From Cladosporium sp. IMV 00045 (lineage: Eukaryota > Ascomycota > Dothideomycetes > Cladosporiales > Cladosporiaceae): a stretch of 64,000 nt of DNA. Below are positions 24,284 to 35,935 of the stretch, piece after piece (the first letter of the stretch is position 1; each line of letters opens with the position of its first letter). Where the stretch lies: NCBI GenBank assembly GCA_001931905.2, contig MSJI02000721.1, forward strand, positions 37,534 to 101,533, in the 5' to 3' direction. The translations under genes and the position numbers were made by a program. Under the pieces are notes generated by a model, which saw nothing but the letters and a program-made list of their open reading frames with translations, searched no databases and was not told the origin of the DNA.

Positions 24284-27200
24284 TTTTGCTGCTGCTGCGA
24301 GAGTACACCCTAGTCCCGAAGGACGACAGCAGTCATTTTCTTACACTTATATATGTAAAAAAACTGACTGCGGAGGTGGTGGCGACTTAGTAGTGAATAG
24401 GGCACGCCTACTTGTGTGATAGGAAGTGCATTTCTGTCTCCGAGGGCAACACACCCTGGGAACCTCCGATGCCAATAAATGCACGGTGGAAAACGAAATC
24501 CCATTATTTAATGCGTTCTAGAGCATCTCTGATGCTTACCAGGTCGCTTGAATGCATCTGTTGTCTGGTGGAGGCTCACACTCGACCACAGAGGCAGTGG
24601 AGCGCTGAAACCAGAATCTTGCACTTTCACGGCTACACTGGGCCAAAGCAAGCCAAAGCGATCTTTGTTTTGCATGCATCCATCTTCAAGTGTTTGCGAA
24701 GCAAAAGGACCATCCAGTCTGCGATCAAGTTGCAGTGAAAGTCTCCTTGACACAATCGTACTCTGCCCAAGGGCACCGGAGTACATGTTGACCCGGGGCA
24801 CAAAGGCCGCTGCAACAAAGTGACTGCCCCGAATACCTCAAAGATACGTGTCACTTGTGCGTAGGAGGCGTTCGACGTGCTGTTCGCTACGATCTTATGC
24901 CAAAGCCCACGCCATGTACAACTTTGACTGTTGCTGTCATCAAGTACTTCGACTCGCACGAAGCTAGGATGTAGACCGGCCTGCTAGCAGACAGAGCACC
25001 TCTTGTCTAATCGCGAAGCAGCGGCGGAGTGGATTGGGCCGGCTCTTCACTGCGTTTTACAGGCGCTGGGCAGAGGAAAGCGAAGGGGATGTTTCTTCGT
25101 GGTGGCAGGTTCACGCACTTAGACGAAGAAGAACAGAATCTTCGCACTTTTTGGAGACAATGTGGTCTCTTTGCAAGACACAGAGGCTCCTTATCGTCTG
25201 TGAAGGCAGGTCTGAGCAAGCGCAGCAAAGCAGTGGGCTGCTCCGGATTCCGGAAGGGGTGGCCTTCACGGCTTGTTCAAGCGCAACCCCCTTGCTTCCG
25301 ACTTTGCTTCACGTCCACCAAGCGCTCCACCAATTCAAAACTAGCCAAAAAGTGCCAGATTGATGGGTTGATGGTACTCTTGAGGACGAACAAGCCTGAT
25401 GCCTTGAGTACGCGGTACTTGAGCAGCAGAAGATGAACAGTCGACCATGGTTGCAGCGCCACCGAAAGCAAGGCGCGATCTTGCGACGACAATACCTTCA
25501 CTGACCCACTCCCCTGCCTGACGCCAACAGCCAGATCTCAGACATTTTGTCACCGAACGCACCACGACAGCGATGACATTGTCGATAATGCTTTTCGCCG
25601 GTGCCCCGTCGAAGACATCCGCCTTGCCCAAGCGAAGACCTTGCGTTCGACCGTCAAGAGAAAAGAGCATCAAGCGCCCGCCGAGACGCGTCGACAACTA
25701 CCACAGCCTAACTCAACACCTTCGCAACAACAGCGACAGTCCGAAGGCGAAGGCTTTGGCCTATAAGACACAAGCAGTGCCAAAGACGCAATCTCCACCC
25801 GACTGACTGTGAGGCTTCAAGTCGAAACCCTGCAAGCCAGCGGCATCCGAAGCAACGACATCCGAGCCACCGACACCGGCATCGAGGCATCAGTATGCAG
25901 TTATTATCAACCGCGAACGCGTTGGACCCGAAACATTTGCATAAAACGTTCGGACTGGGCCGTAGATGTCCAGGGGCAGTTCGCGCTCATCTCTTGAGAT
26001 CGACAGCGAATTTTGCGTATGATGGATGCGTTTGTTGGCACGAGAGTGCATGATAACCTCACTCCAAGAACAGTGGTAGGGCCAGGAGACCACCAAGTCA
26101 ATCCATGGTATCTCAAGTAGGAAGAGTTGGCGAAGAGAAGAACAATACCCGACACTCAAGCTGGTGACATAGTCTCACCGCATTTGAGATACGTTTACCC
26201 CAAGCAAAGCGAGAAGCCAGAGAGCCAAAAAGTCAGATGTGCCCCAGAGCAGGACAACACTCAACGACAGAGCTGGCCATACAGTCTCATCGAATTCGGG
26301 ACACGGTAGTCCGCGCAAGAGAAATCGAGCATGGCTCAGACTTGTCCAAGACGTGGAAGACAGCAATGCCGCGCCCATTTACCCAAGATCCAGTCAAGGT
26401 AGACACTACGATGGCACCTGGTATACCACCGTTAAAGAAACATCGGTAGGCCTTGGGCGATGACCAAACGAATATCCAGTGTGCGGCGGATGCCTACAAG
26501 ATTCCATCAGGTGGCGAAGCATCCGCGGCATCAGCCATGATGAAATTACTTATGGTTGCCGAAGACAGATGGACACGCGATTGCCATAGGGGACTTGACA
26601 GCCTAAACCAGTACGAGGCCCAAGAACCAGGCCCAAGAACCGGCAGAAGATGGCGTATAGCGATAATGAGCATACTCTGCTCAAGAGTGGGGACGAAAAA
26701 AGTATACTTGCGGGCACTATCAATGGTGCTGGGGAAGTCTTTGTGGACTGAGATGAGCTCATGTGTTGGATCGCGAGAAGCATATCCAAGGATGCTGCGA
26801 CTTGGAAGAGCCAATTGTCTTGTTACGCTCGAGAAGGAGAGAGGGTGATGGGCGCGTGAGAGCGCATCGTTCTTCGCTGCTCCCTATATTTGGGGATGGA
26901 CGCGGAGTTGGAGGACTTGGACTTGGACTTGAACCTGGACCTGGATCTGGACCTGGATCTGGACTTGGACCCGGACCCGAATTGGACCTGAAGATGGATA
27001 CCAAAGACTTGAGCTCCAGGATCTCGCAGCCTCAGCAGAGGCGAGCCACCAATCTTCGAATCCAATATTCAACAGCAACAGTGTCTGTCCGTATAGACGA
27101 TGCTTAAGCAAAGGCAGTTGAACAGTGTCCTCTTGGGCGTTTCCAGCCAAGGCTTCGAAGCTCATGGTACAACTACGGCCTAAGTTGGGAGATATATTCG

Positions 27201-29497
27201 CGTTCGGTGCAACAGACCAATGCTGCAGATGCCCCTTGGCTCACGTCCATGATCAAGATACTGTTGTTTCCTCGAGCGTGACTGAAGTATTGCCAAACGA
27301 ACAGCCACACAGCATGCCCTGCCGCAATCACAAAAGCCGCTATCATGTTCTAGATCTACCAGCTACCCCCAGTTGGTGGACTTTGAGCTTGCTTTTGAAG
27401 TCTGCTGGTTGTGCAGAAGGATTTCGCCTTTTTGCTGTGCCTGATTTTGGTGCCTCGACCTCTTTCGAGAATAAGAATCCATCTATAGGAGGATTGCAGA
27501 TCTGCGATTCAGCTGCGCTTGAGCACAGTGTCTGGTGTTCTTGAGTATCGAGGCGAGCAGCTTTGATGTTTCCAATATCACGCTCGATCTTGTCTGTCGC
27601 AATGCTTGTGAAACGAGCGAGAGATGCCGCCGTGCTCATTGCCAGATATGCCAAGCCGCCAGGCTCGCTCTTCCTTAGCAGCTGCGAGGTTGTCATTCCA
27701 ATTCTGCCGCAGTCCACAGTGTCCGTAAATGCTTCTCGTCACTGGCTCTTCATCGAGGCACGGTGGCAAAGTGTCCGCCCGAGACCTCCGCTATGCCATG
27801 TGGCCGTTTGCCATGCTTGGGTCGCCAGTCAACGTGCTTGCACGTTCGTATCATCTTCGAGAAGGGGCGGAAGCGCTTTTGGTATTTTATTGACAGAAGG
27901 CCGAGCCCAGGGACATGGATGTTGTGTGCTGTCGCCACTGAGTATGCTGCCTCACTTAGGGTGGCGTTGAGCTTCGCTGCACGAGCGCAGGTGTCATCGG
28001 CGGTACTCACGACTGAGCCCTTGCCTCTGTCGTCGTGGCGTCGTCTTCTCCGATGTGTAGATCTCCCTGCTATTTGCACCGCAGATGAAGGGCTGATGGC
28101 TCGTTGAGGGTCGCGCCGACCGCAGAGGGAGACTGGCCGCTGAAAGCGCACATGGCGAGCTGTGGCGACGGCGATGTGGGTGCTCAACGACAGAAGAGCA
28201 TGATGCTGTGCTCATGTAGATGCTCATCGATGTGTGTGCATTGAGAGTGTGGTCGCACGCACAAGAGTGCACACGCATCGAGATCTCATCGTTGAATGCT
28301 TGCCACGCCAGTAACGGAGGGACCATGTTCGCATGCGCCCTTGACGCACTCTTACGCACGAAGAACTCTGCAAGCACAACAAGATCACTATCATATCACC
28401 ATTATGATTGCACGATGAAGGCGAGATTACATAACTTACAGGCCGCCTCACGAGTGGCAGGCCGGGCACGTACACACGCCGTATGACACTCAGGGGTGGG
28501 CAAGGCCTCACTGCAACAACAAAGGCCATACCATGACACAATCACAACATCAACGCAACACAGCATGCAGATACACGATGAGCCTCTTCTCCAATCACCT
28601 GTTGCAAGCAACAAATGAGCTGATGAAAAAGTATTGGGACCCGAAGGCCAGGGTGAAATCAAAAATTAGTCCTATGGACCGGCAGAAGTCTCACCCCCGA
28701 AGAGGTGGAGGCAGCCCATTCGTGTGCGGGCTGCTACCTAGGACAGCAGCAAAAAAGCTACCTAGGTTAGTAAGTCAGTATGGGGAAAGAAGAAAAGTAG
28801 ATTCAGGGGAGAAGAAGCAGGTTTAAATACCCACGACCTACCTGGATTGCTTGGCGAGGCCTTACCCCTTTGGGACGCAGCGGCGACCTACGCTGGCGGC
28901 AAGGTTGCTACGCAGGGTGATTGACTGCTGCGAGGTGCCTGAGGCTCGCCTGGTGAGCGACGAGCATGCTACAGCACCTCAGTCTACTCTACAGAGCTCG
29001 GATTGGTGCGAGGGGCATCCTACGAGGCAGCGCATGAAGCTCCTATCTTTGGTTCTACAAGACATGCTGTTGTCACCAAGATATTGACGCCCGAGGCTAC
29101 GAGGATGATACGTTCACTTAAGCAGCAGGCGAGACCTCCAGCGGCTCACTTCCGTGCGCGGAGGCATGCTTGTCACCAAGAGTCTACAGAGCCGATGCTT
29201 TGGCAAACATCACGGCATTGAGTCGGACAGTAGGACGCTCAGGTTCAGCACGTTGTTCTCAATTGCCAGGTCACGTAGAGGCACAAGCAGTCGTAGATCA
29301 CCTTTGGTCCGCCGCATGTTTATGAGCGCGACGGAAATCGTTCACGATTTACAAAGAGGTTGTGAAGGAGACTCTGCGATTGCTACAGGCAAACAGCAGA
29401 AAAGATGCTCGAGTACTTTCTCACTTACGTCCGGGCACTACCATGAAATCGCTCAAGCTTGCTTCTCGCAAATCTTGAAAGCAAGATTCTGTCTGAT
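24284..29497. other. Gene-poor region, 5.2 kb
   Basis: No frame shows a recognised domain. Several minus-strand stretches have protein-like composition without stops: 24508-24801, 25341-25697, 26494-26814, 27343-27717 and 27750-28187. They change frame repeatedly, lack consistent ATG starts and no clear intron chain links them. The pattern could be a lineage-specific multi-exon gene, a decayed gene or chance. No transposase or reverse-transcriptase motifs were found. Confidence 0.35.
26913..26978. repeat. Hexanucleotide tandem array, GGAYYT-type, 11 units
   Basis: Eleven consecutive six-base units vary around GGACTT, GGACCT, GGATCT and GGACCC. Read on the plus strand in one frame it would encode alternating Gly-Leu, Gly-Pro and Gly-Ser; on the minus strand, alternating Val-Gln and Ile-Gln. 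No gene can be assigned around it. Confidence 0.85.
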
Positions 29498-29803
29498 CTA
29501 CTTGTACGCCCTTAGAAGGAATCTGCTACTACCGTCCTTCACGGGTTCGTATTGCTCCTGAACCGCCCGAATCTCAGCCTCTGCAGCTCCTGTTGTAATC
29601 GACTGAGCTCTTTTTGTGGTATCTAAATGACCTCTTCTTGCAATTCTCTCAAGCCTGTACCTGTCGCCTGAAAGATGTTCCCTTGCTCTTTCGTTGTGGA
29701 GATCAAGCCGAATGCGCAGCTCCTCTTCTTCGGAATTGGGGTGGTTGGGGCGAACGATCTTCATTTCCAGAAGCCATCGTTTCTTGCGAGGAATTCTCTG
29801 CAT
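29498..29803 (-). CDS. Hypothetical charged helical protein, 101 residues
   Basis: An ATG-initiated frame starting MQRIPRKKRWLLEMK, very rich in Arg and Glu with a helix-prone pattern (EEEELRIRLDLHNERAREHL). The frame is also open for about 14 codons upstream of this ATG, to a TGA. No family is recognised. It lies 106 bp downstream of another hypothetical minus-strand frame and could be its exon, but no phase-consistent splice pair was found. Confidence 0.25.
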   Translation of the reverse strand: MQRIPRKKRWLLEMKIVRPNHPNSEEEELRIRLDLHNERAREHLSGDRYRLERIARRGHLDTTKRAQSITTGAAEAEIRAVQEQYEPVKDGSSRFLLRAYK

Positions 29804-29909
29804 GATCGGATCGTCCACAGGAGTATCGAAGCCAGAGAGACATGCTCACGGCGAACACAATCCGCACTTTACTACAAGCATGTACTTGTGGTATAGCCAT
29901 CGAGGTTAT

Positions 29910-30308
29910 TTACATCCGATCAACCTGATAAGCTGAGGCTCGATGCCTCATGTCGCTGTCCTCCACATACAGTCGCCCACACTTCTTGGTGGTACCAGGA
30001 AGCATCATCATTGAATCCCGTTCTACAGCAAGAGTGTTTGGCGTCATGCGAGCGATCTCTACATCGTCATAGCATATCTTTGTGCTACGGCCCTCGTCCT
30101 CGGATGTAAGGATGGCCTCCTCAGACGAGGAAGCAATTAGAAGGCCATTCACGTCGTCGACGCCGTCACGTGCCTGGCTGCCCAAGGCCAGCGTTCGGCT
30201 GCTCTTTCCCTCACTTCCCGGGTCAGTTGCCAAGACCCACATGTATATCTTTCTGCTTCGGCTTCGTCTGCCGCCCAACTTTTCCTTCCCCGTACCATCT
30301 CTACACAT
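29910..30308 (-). CDS. Hypothetical protein, 132 residues
   Basis: An ATG-initiated frame starting MCRDGTGKEKLGGRRSRSRK and continuing to a TAA at 29910. Composition is protein-like, with acidic and Ser-rich central segments. A strong donor-like GTATGT occurs near its 3' end, so the true C terminus may differ. Its ATG is only 42 bases from the ATG of the divergent gene at 30351, leaving no room for two separate leaders, which counts against it. No family is recognised. Confidence 0.25.
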   Translation of the reverse strand: MCRDGTGKEKLGGRRSRSRKIYMWVLATDPGSEGKSSRTLALGSQARDGVDDVNGLLIASSSEEAILTSEDEGRSTKICYDDVEIARMTPNTLAVERDSMMMLPGTTKKCGRLYVEDSDMRHRASAYQVDRM

Positions 30309-30350
30309 ACCATCAGTCACCACGACTGATTGGCGACCAGCACCAGAGAG

Positions 30351-32003
30351 ATGCCGGGCGACGAGTCTCGCGCCCAGGTCATGAATGATGACCTGGGCAA
30401 CAACACCCGCGACAAGATCTTCACTTACGATGCCGATGCGGCCGGCAGACCCCTCAAAACTAGCCAGCAAGACATCGACAGGCGCCGAAACGCGGCCGAA
30501 GCTCACCAGGCCAAAGCAGCCATGGATCCGGCGACTGCTCAGTGGTACAGTAAGCCATCGCACTCACTCCCTCATCGAAAAGCATTGTGCTGATTTCATA
30601 TAGCGAGCGGCCTCCAAGGCGAAAGCGACCTGGCAGACTACATGCACGGTCAAGGCCACCGCCGTGAGCAGGAAGAGGCTCTTCGCGCCTATAGCAACAA
30701 GAATCAGGCCGCTACCAGTAAGCCTCGTGGGAAACCCACCGAAAACTGCCAGCCAGCTCCCAACATGCATTCTGGCAAGGCCAATCAAGCTGTCCCAAGA
30801 GGCCCTGCCACATCAACCAAGCCGAGTCACCGCACCCGCGCCCAGTCTCCGTCTGCATTCGGCACCGTGCGTTTCATGCCTGACGGCAAGCGTGTTGAGA
30901 TCCCTCCCAAGGGCCAAGGCCGCCCACAGAGCAGCAATACCGCACCCTCGATGCCAGCGCCGCGTAAGTCTGTGTCATTTCGGGAAGGCACCGTCTCCCC
31001 ACCTCTCAGAAAGGGTCTCCCATCTGGTTCCAGCAACATGGCCACCACTGGAGCTCAGCGTGCCAACAAGCCGAGCGCGACTCGTGTCAAGTACAAAGAT
31101 CCTGCTCTGAGTGAGCAAGATTATCAGTCTCCAGGCCTCAGCAACACCACCGACGCCCCTCGTCTTGTGGAGATCAAAGGAAAAGAGGTCAAACAGTTCC
31201 TCGCAGCCGTCGAGGCCGGATCTCTTGGTGACTCCATCCTTGACTTCTCGTCTGGGACTTTCCAAGCCAATGCAGATGTGTATCGCATCATCCTGAGGGC
31301 CCAAGAGCATGCCTCTACTTCCAGCACCCTTCCGGATTGCGATTACTACGTCGATCACCCAGACTATTCTGTTGTGTTCTTCGCCGCGAGAAAGGCACTG
31401 CTCAACAAAGCTTTCTTACTCGCCAAGCTCGATCCCGAGGACCGCCCAAAGCAGCTGCCTCCTTACGACAACTTCAAGCAGCTCCTCGACGATGCGACCC
31501 GCGCCCTGAAGGATGCCAAATACTGCACTGCCGATCTCCGCGAAGTCTACGCCCTAAGCCACAAAGAGGACATTCTGAACCAGGCCATCGAGATGATCAC
31601 TGAATCGTCAGACACCTCCCCGGCTAAAGACAACACTGGCGGTGACAACGAGTCTTCTCTCATGGCTCCGGCTACTACGTCTGACAGCGCCGGTCCGCCT
31701 GATCCAAGCGCCATGAGACTTCGCGTCATTATCAGAGAGGATGGCAGATCGTACAGCCCAGACCCGGTGGTCGTTCCTGGCGTGACTGGTGAGATCAGCA
31801 TTAGCATCCTTACCCCCGCGGCAGAGACGCCCGCGCATCTGTTCGACATCAACACATACATCCTCGCGCTGCGTCAGGTCGCCGACGCCCTCACCGGAAA
31901 TTCGTCCGTCAGCAGCTCCCACGCCTACGCCGTGCCGGAGCTAGAGCAAGACGTCGAGTGTGATGACTGCAGTGACACCGCCTCTACCGACTCTTCGCTT
32001 TAG
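30351..32003 (+). CDS. Uncharacterised fungal protein, 532 residues
   Basis: Exons 30351-30549 and 30604-32003 (intron 54 bp, GTAAGC to CATATAG) keep one frame. Residues 1-230 are low in complexity, rich in Gln, Pro, Ser and Lys. A more ordered block of about 130 residues follows (VKQFLAAVEAGSLGDSILDF, then DYYVDHPDYSVVFFAARKAL and DDATRALKDAKYCTADLREV), which is helical and without a recognised fold. The C terminus is acidic and Cys/Asp/Ser-rich (ECDDCSDTASTDSSL). There is no signal peptide or membrane segment. It is probably a lineage-restricted protein of unknown function. Confidence 0.75.
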
Positions 32004-32750
32004 GGCACCACTCCACCATACCTGCTTTCCAGCAACTTTTCCAGTTCCCCAGCAACTGGTCAAACCAAGTCCTGGCTTATCACGACACCACAAAAACGAG
32101 CGCAGCTTTTGCTTCGTAGCTCCAAAATCTTTGCACATGGCTTTTCATTTTCACTTTGCTATTGGTTTTTAACTTCACTTTTTCTTTTGCGTTTGCCAAG
32201 AGTCTTGATTTGAAAAAACGACACGATGACACGAGACTCACGATCGCAACACGCTCAGAGGGTCATATCAGCACCCTGTGGCGGTTGTTAGGAAAAAAAA
32301 AAAAAGAACTCTGTACTTTACGATAGCCATGACCAAATGCAAATTAATTCATGCTCTTCACTTGATGTTTCACATGCACTTCACTGGCATCCTCGTACTT
32401 GCCTGCCCTGCTCTACACTTCATTGTTACGTGAATGAGTAGTCCTTCCTTAATCTGACATAGCCCATCGCTTCATTCGCGCCAGCGTCGTCGACTCCTTC
32501 ATCCGCTGAAAGATTTTCAGAGACCTCTGCCAACTCACAAATGTCGCTTCTCCTCATCATACGTAGTTGCATCGCGATTTGGTTGCGTGAATTGCACCCA
32601 CTTTCACACTCGGGCAATAAACGAAAAGTCCCGGACTTCATCTCACAGTCAAAAGTTGTATAATGAAGAAGACTCAGACATGATAGAGGTCATTAATAAA
32701 AAGACTGCATGATGCCGTGTTGCAGAACCATCATCTCGACATTCCCTCCT
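32004..32750. other. Convergent 3' region
   Basis: The 747 bases between two converging genes are AT-richer and contain a run of A near 32290. Short frames have no features. No gene is supported. Confidence 0.5.
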
Positions 32751-33376
32751 TCAAGCACCCTTCAACTCGTACCTAGCCTTTCGTAACTCCTCCAAGTCCA
32801 CAGGCGCGAGTTGCTGGCGCACGAACATCGTGAGGAAGAACACAACTGCGATCCCACATTAGAGCTTTGGAACAAAGATCAACAGAACGCAGAAAGAGAC
32901 TCACCAGCAGGCAACCCCGTCCACGCAGCCTCTTCCGCTCTCCCCCCGAACCACCTTGCCCCGGCGACGAGCATAAGCATACCTGCCAGACTCGCTCCGA
33001 GAGTGGTTAGATGCCGCTCTGTCGGTATCACAGCCCCACTCTCACCAGGATAAACATAGAGCGATCGCAACCCATGACGGCCCGGCTTCAAGATAGGGTG
33101 GAAGTAAAGCACATAAGCAGCAAGGGCGGAAGAGGTGATGCTGAAGATGGCGATCAGAGCTAGACCAGCACTTGCAGAGGTGAAGAGGCTAGGCGTGTAA
33201 ATTAACGAGGTGAGACACGGCAAAGCCAGGAAAAGGTGTCGATAAAGGGTGTTTGTGGCGTCATCCTGGGCTTTGAGCGTGTTGAGAAGCTCTTCTTGGT
33301 GCTCTTCATCGAGGTCTGGTGGGTCGTCTGAGTCGGAGGGATAGTGAAATGTGCGGCGGAGGCGGGTCGTCGCCAT
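32751..33376 (-). CDS. Small multi-pass membrane protein, function unknown
   Basis: Exons 33376-32905 and 32845-32751 (intron 59 bp) give 188 residues. An acidic N-terminal tail (DSDDPPDLDEEHQEELLNTL) is followed by three or four hydrophobic segments: LFLALPCLTSLIYTPSLF, GLALIAIFSITSSALAAYVL, LGASLAGMLMLVAGARWFGG and a final VVFFLTMF supplied mostly by the second exon. The C terminus is charged (DLEELRKARYELKGA). It resembles conserved but unnamed fungal membrane proteins. The compartment is unknown. It is divergent from the SWC4 gene with 283 bp between starts, so the two probably share a promoter region. Confidence 0.75.
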
Positions 33377-33659
33377 GATCTGGGTGGTGTCTTGTCTCTC
33401 TTAGATGTGTTGTCCTCGTCGTTGGTGAATCTGGATGCCTTGAAGTTGCATGGTATGTGGCTGTCCAGAACTTTGACTTTCGCCAAGTCGATGCTCGTGT
33501 GGCTGAGGCAAAGTTGGGCTTGCTGCAGGCAAACCGCGACGACGTGAACATCGCCATCAAAAAATATCAAAAAACGCGCTTCTGACGGCCTGGAAATTCA
33601 TAAAATACCACTGGATTCACTTCCGCATATACACGACCGCTTGACAGGAATTTTGGAGG

Positions 33660-34868
33660 ATGGCGGCGGCTGAGAAGCGCTCTTCTGCAGCGCCAGTACG
33701 GTCTTTCAAGCGCGCCCGCGTCTCTCGCCCGCCAGCTCACTGGGAGCAGACGTCCACTGGAAACCGACCTGATCTGCCTCTGCTCAAGCACTGGCAAAAG
33801 GCTGCCACCGAAACTCCTTCATTTGCCAAATACAACGTCGAGCTTGATGTTCCAGATTTCAGCGATGCGCAATACGACGAACACCTCAAGGACCCTGGCT
33901 GGAGCCTCGAGGAGACCCGCTATCTTGTCGACACTTACAAGGAGTGCAATGGCAAATGGACCGTCATCGTCGACCGCTACGACAAACCGGAAAGAACTAT
34001 GGAAGATCTCAAAGCGCGCTTCTACACCGTCTCAGCCGTGACGCTGCAGATTCAAACTCCCATTCAATCCATGACCGCGCCACAGTACAAATTGTACGAA
34101 ACCCTCAAGGATTTCGACCCCAAGCGGGAAATGTCGCGAAAACGCCTGGCAGAAGGCCACCTGCACCGCAAGAAGGATGAAGTCGACGAAGAGGCTGTCT
34201 TGCTCGCCGAGCTGCAGCGCATCATGGCCAACCAGGAATCCCTCGACAGCTTGCGGGAAGACCTCAGAAAGCGACTGGACTACCCCAAAGCCAACACCAA
34301 CAGCTACGCATACTCCACCTCGCAGGCACTGCATACTCTTTGGCAGCAGCTCGTTAACGCCGACCGCATGCGCAAGACCCAACGCCTCCGCCCAGTCGCC
34401 ACAGGCCAAGCCGCCACCTCCGTCGAAGGCACCGGTGCAACCCAAACACCCGCATCTGCAACCGCACGCCCTCGCGAGTCAAACGCCGGCAGCACCACAC
34501 AACAGCACGAACCCTCACCCTCAAGCAACACCAAGCTATCCGAGAAAGACAAGCGCCGCTTCGGCGTGCTGGAAATCGGCCCTGGCGAGAAACTGCCGAG
34601 CGGCATCTCCTTCGCCTCCGACAAGCTGTCCAAACCGCGCATCGCCAAAAGCAGCGTGCAGACGGAGAAGATCGCTTCCATCCTCGCGCACATTGGCGTG
34701 CCGGACCTGATCCCTCTGCCCACTGCGCCTGTCATTGAGTCTTTCGACTCGCTCATGGGAAAGCTGCATACGCTGCTTGATATGCGCAAGGTGGCGGAGA
34801 AGGAGGAGCAGGAGTTGAAGGTTAGGGAGGCTGAGGCTGCGGCTGCGACGCAGGTTAAGAGCGAGTAG
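33660..34868 (+). CDS. SWC4: SWR1-complex subunit 4 (Swc4/DMAP1 homologue), short N terminus
   Basis: Nuclear subunit shared by the SWR1 remodeller (H2A.Z deposition) and the NuA4 acetyltransferase. The 402-residue intronless frame begins in the region corresponding to the PAHW block and continues with the SANT-like domain (DPGWSLEETRYLVDTYKECNGKWTVIVDRY), then RTMEDLKARFYTV and the charged helical middle region. The C-terminal half contains an Ala/Thr/Ser-rich linker and a terminal coiled segment. Swc4 proteins usually carry roughly 80-100 more residues upstream. No convincing 5' exon is visible in the 283 bp before this ATG, although a CAG|G acceptor-like site lies at about 33649 and a GTATGT donor after an ATG at about 33454. 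Confidence 0.87.
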   Translation: MAAAEKRSSAAPVRSFKRARVSRPPAHWEQTSTGNRPDLPLLKHWQKAATETPSFAKYNVELDVPDFSDAQYDEHLKDPGWSLEETRYLVDTYKECNGKWTVIVDRYDKPERTMEDLKARFYTVSAVTLQIQTPIQSMTAPQYKLYETLKDFDPKREMSRKRLAEGHLHRKKDEVDEEAVLLAELQRIMANQESLDSLREDLRKRLDYPKANTNSYAYSTSQALHTLWQQLVNADRMRKTQRLRPVATGQAATSVEGTGATQTPASATARPRESNAGSTTQQHEPSPSSNTKLSEKDKRRFGVLEIGPGEKLPSGISFASDKLSKPRIAKSSVQTEKIASILAHIGVPDLIPLPTAPVIESFDSLMGKLHTLLDMRKVAEKEEQELKVREAEAAAATQVKSE

Positions 34869-35213
34869 GGTGTGTGTTTGTTGAGTATGGGATTTTTTTA
34901 GCGAGGCGTTATTGGTATTCCATTTGCGGGATGGACTGGTTCGAGTCAGACATGTATATATTATCCAACACCGGTACTTCATTCACTCATCTAGATGTTT
35001 TCAGTGGCTGTCGTCAACACATGTGTCACTCCCCGCCGTGCATTTCACAGAGAAAACATCCTGGACGTGCTTTCTTGGTGTAACAAAGTCATAAGACGAG
35101 ATTCATCTCTAAAAGTAATTGTACAAGCGCTCAACGCTCACCAAAACCAACCCAAAGAAGAACAAGCATATCCCCAAAACAGAAGAACCCCAACTCTCAA
35201 GACCAATCATCAT
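34869..35213. other. Convergent 3' region between SWC4 and RCF2
   Basis: The 345 bases hold the 3' ends of two converging genes. No frame of note is present. Confidence 0.6.
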
Positions 35214-35935
35214 CTAAACCTTCCTCACCTCCCTCCCCCTCTCCCTCATCCTCTCCTCCTCCGCCTCAACCATATCCATCCACTGATCCTTATCCGTCAA
35301 CTTCCTCACCTCCTTCGTCACACTGCCCGACCCATCCTTCGCCCGCGCACTCTTCATATCCGCGCCCTCCAGCGCCAAACTCGCAATCACGACCGCCATC
35401 GTCAGGCCCTGCGCGTACACACGCGCCTGCACGAGCTTCTGCGCCGTGTTCATCGGGCTGCGACTCACGAGCGCGAACGCAGTTCCCATACTGGCCACCC
35501 ATGAGCCGAAGATAATCGAGTAGCGGTTCTCGTGCGCCCAGATCATGGCTTTTTCGCTGCTCGTTCGCTGCAGTTGTGCTTCGTGCGCTTCCAGCGCTTG
35601 TTGGCGTTCGTTGTGGTATTGCCGGTCGGGGTGTTGGGTTGCTTCGTAGGCGCGGCCGGAGCGGTCGGCCGCGATGATGGCGGCGAAGGAGCCGGTTGAG
35701 CAGGCGAGGAAGACTTTGAAGGGGAGCGTGAGGTTGCGGATGAGTGTGAAGCGTTTCGCGGCGCCGTAGACGCCTGCTGTGCCGGCGGCGAGGCCGACGA
35801 GGCCGCCTATTGTGCCGCCTTTGACGGTTTCGCTGGGAGGGTTGTTAGTTGGGTGGGTTGGTGGGGGAGTTTGAGAGGTGAGGGAGGGACGTACGCATAG
35901 AATCTGGACTCGTCTTCGGGCGTGAGGAGCTTCAT
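35214..35935 (-). CDS. RCF2: Respiratory supercomplex factor 2 (HIG1-domain protein)
   Basis: Inner mitochondrial membrane protein that associates with cytochrome c oxidase and respiratory supercomplexes. Exons 35935-35895 and 35832-35214 (intron 62 bp, GTACGT to CCCAG) give 219 residues. After the short N terminus (MKLLTPEDESRFYA) comes a glycine-rich membrane segment (GGTIGGLVGLAAGTAGVYGAAKRF) and a second hydrophobic segment. The HIG1 domain in the C-terminal half contains ENRYSIIFGSWVASMGTAFAL and a paired second helix starting RVYAQGLTMAVVIASLAL. The length and the presence of an N-terminal extension before the HIG1 domain match Rcf2 rather than the shorter Rcf1. Confidence 0.9.

Noticed and set aside
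24284..29497. Retrotransposon or DNA-transposon remnant in the gene-poor block
   Set aside because: No reverse transcriptase, integrase or transposase motifs, no long terminal repeats and no strong AT-rich RIP signature were seen.
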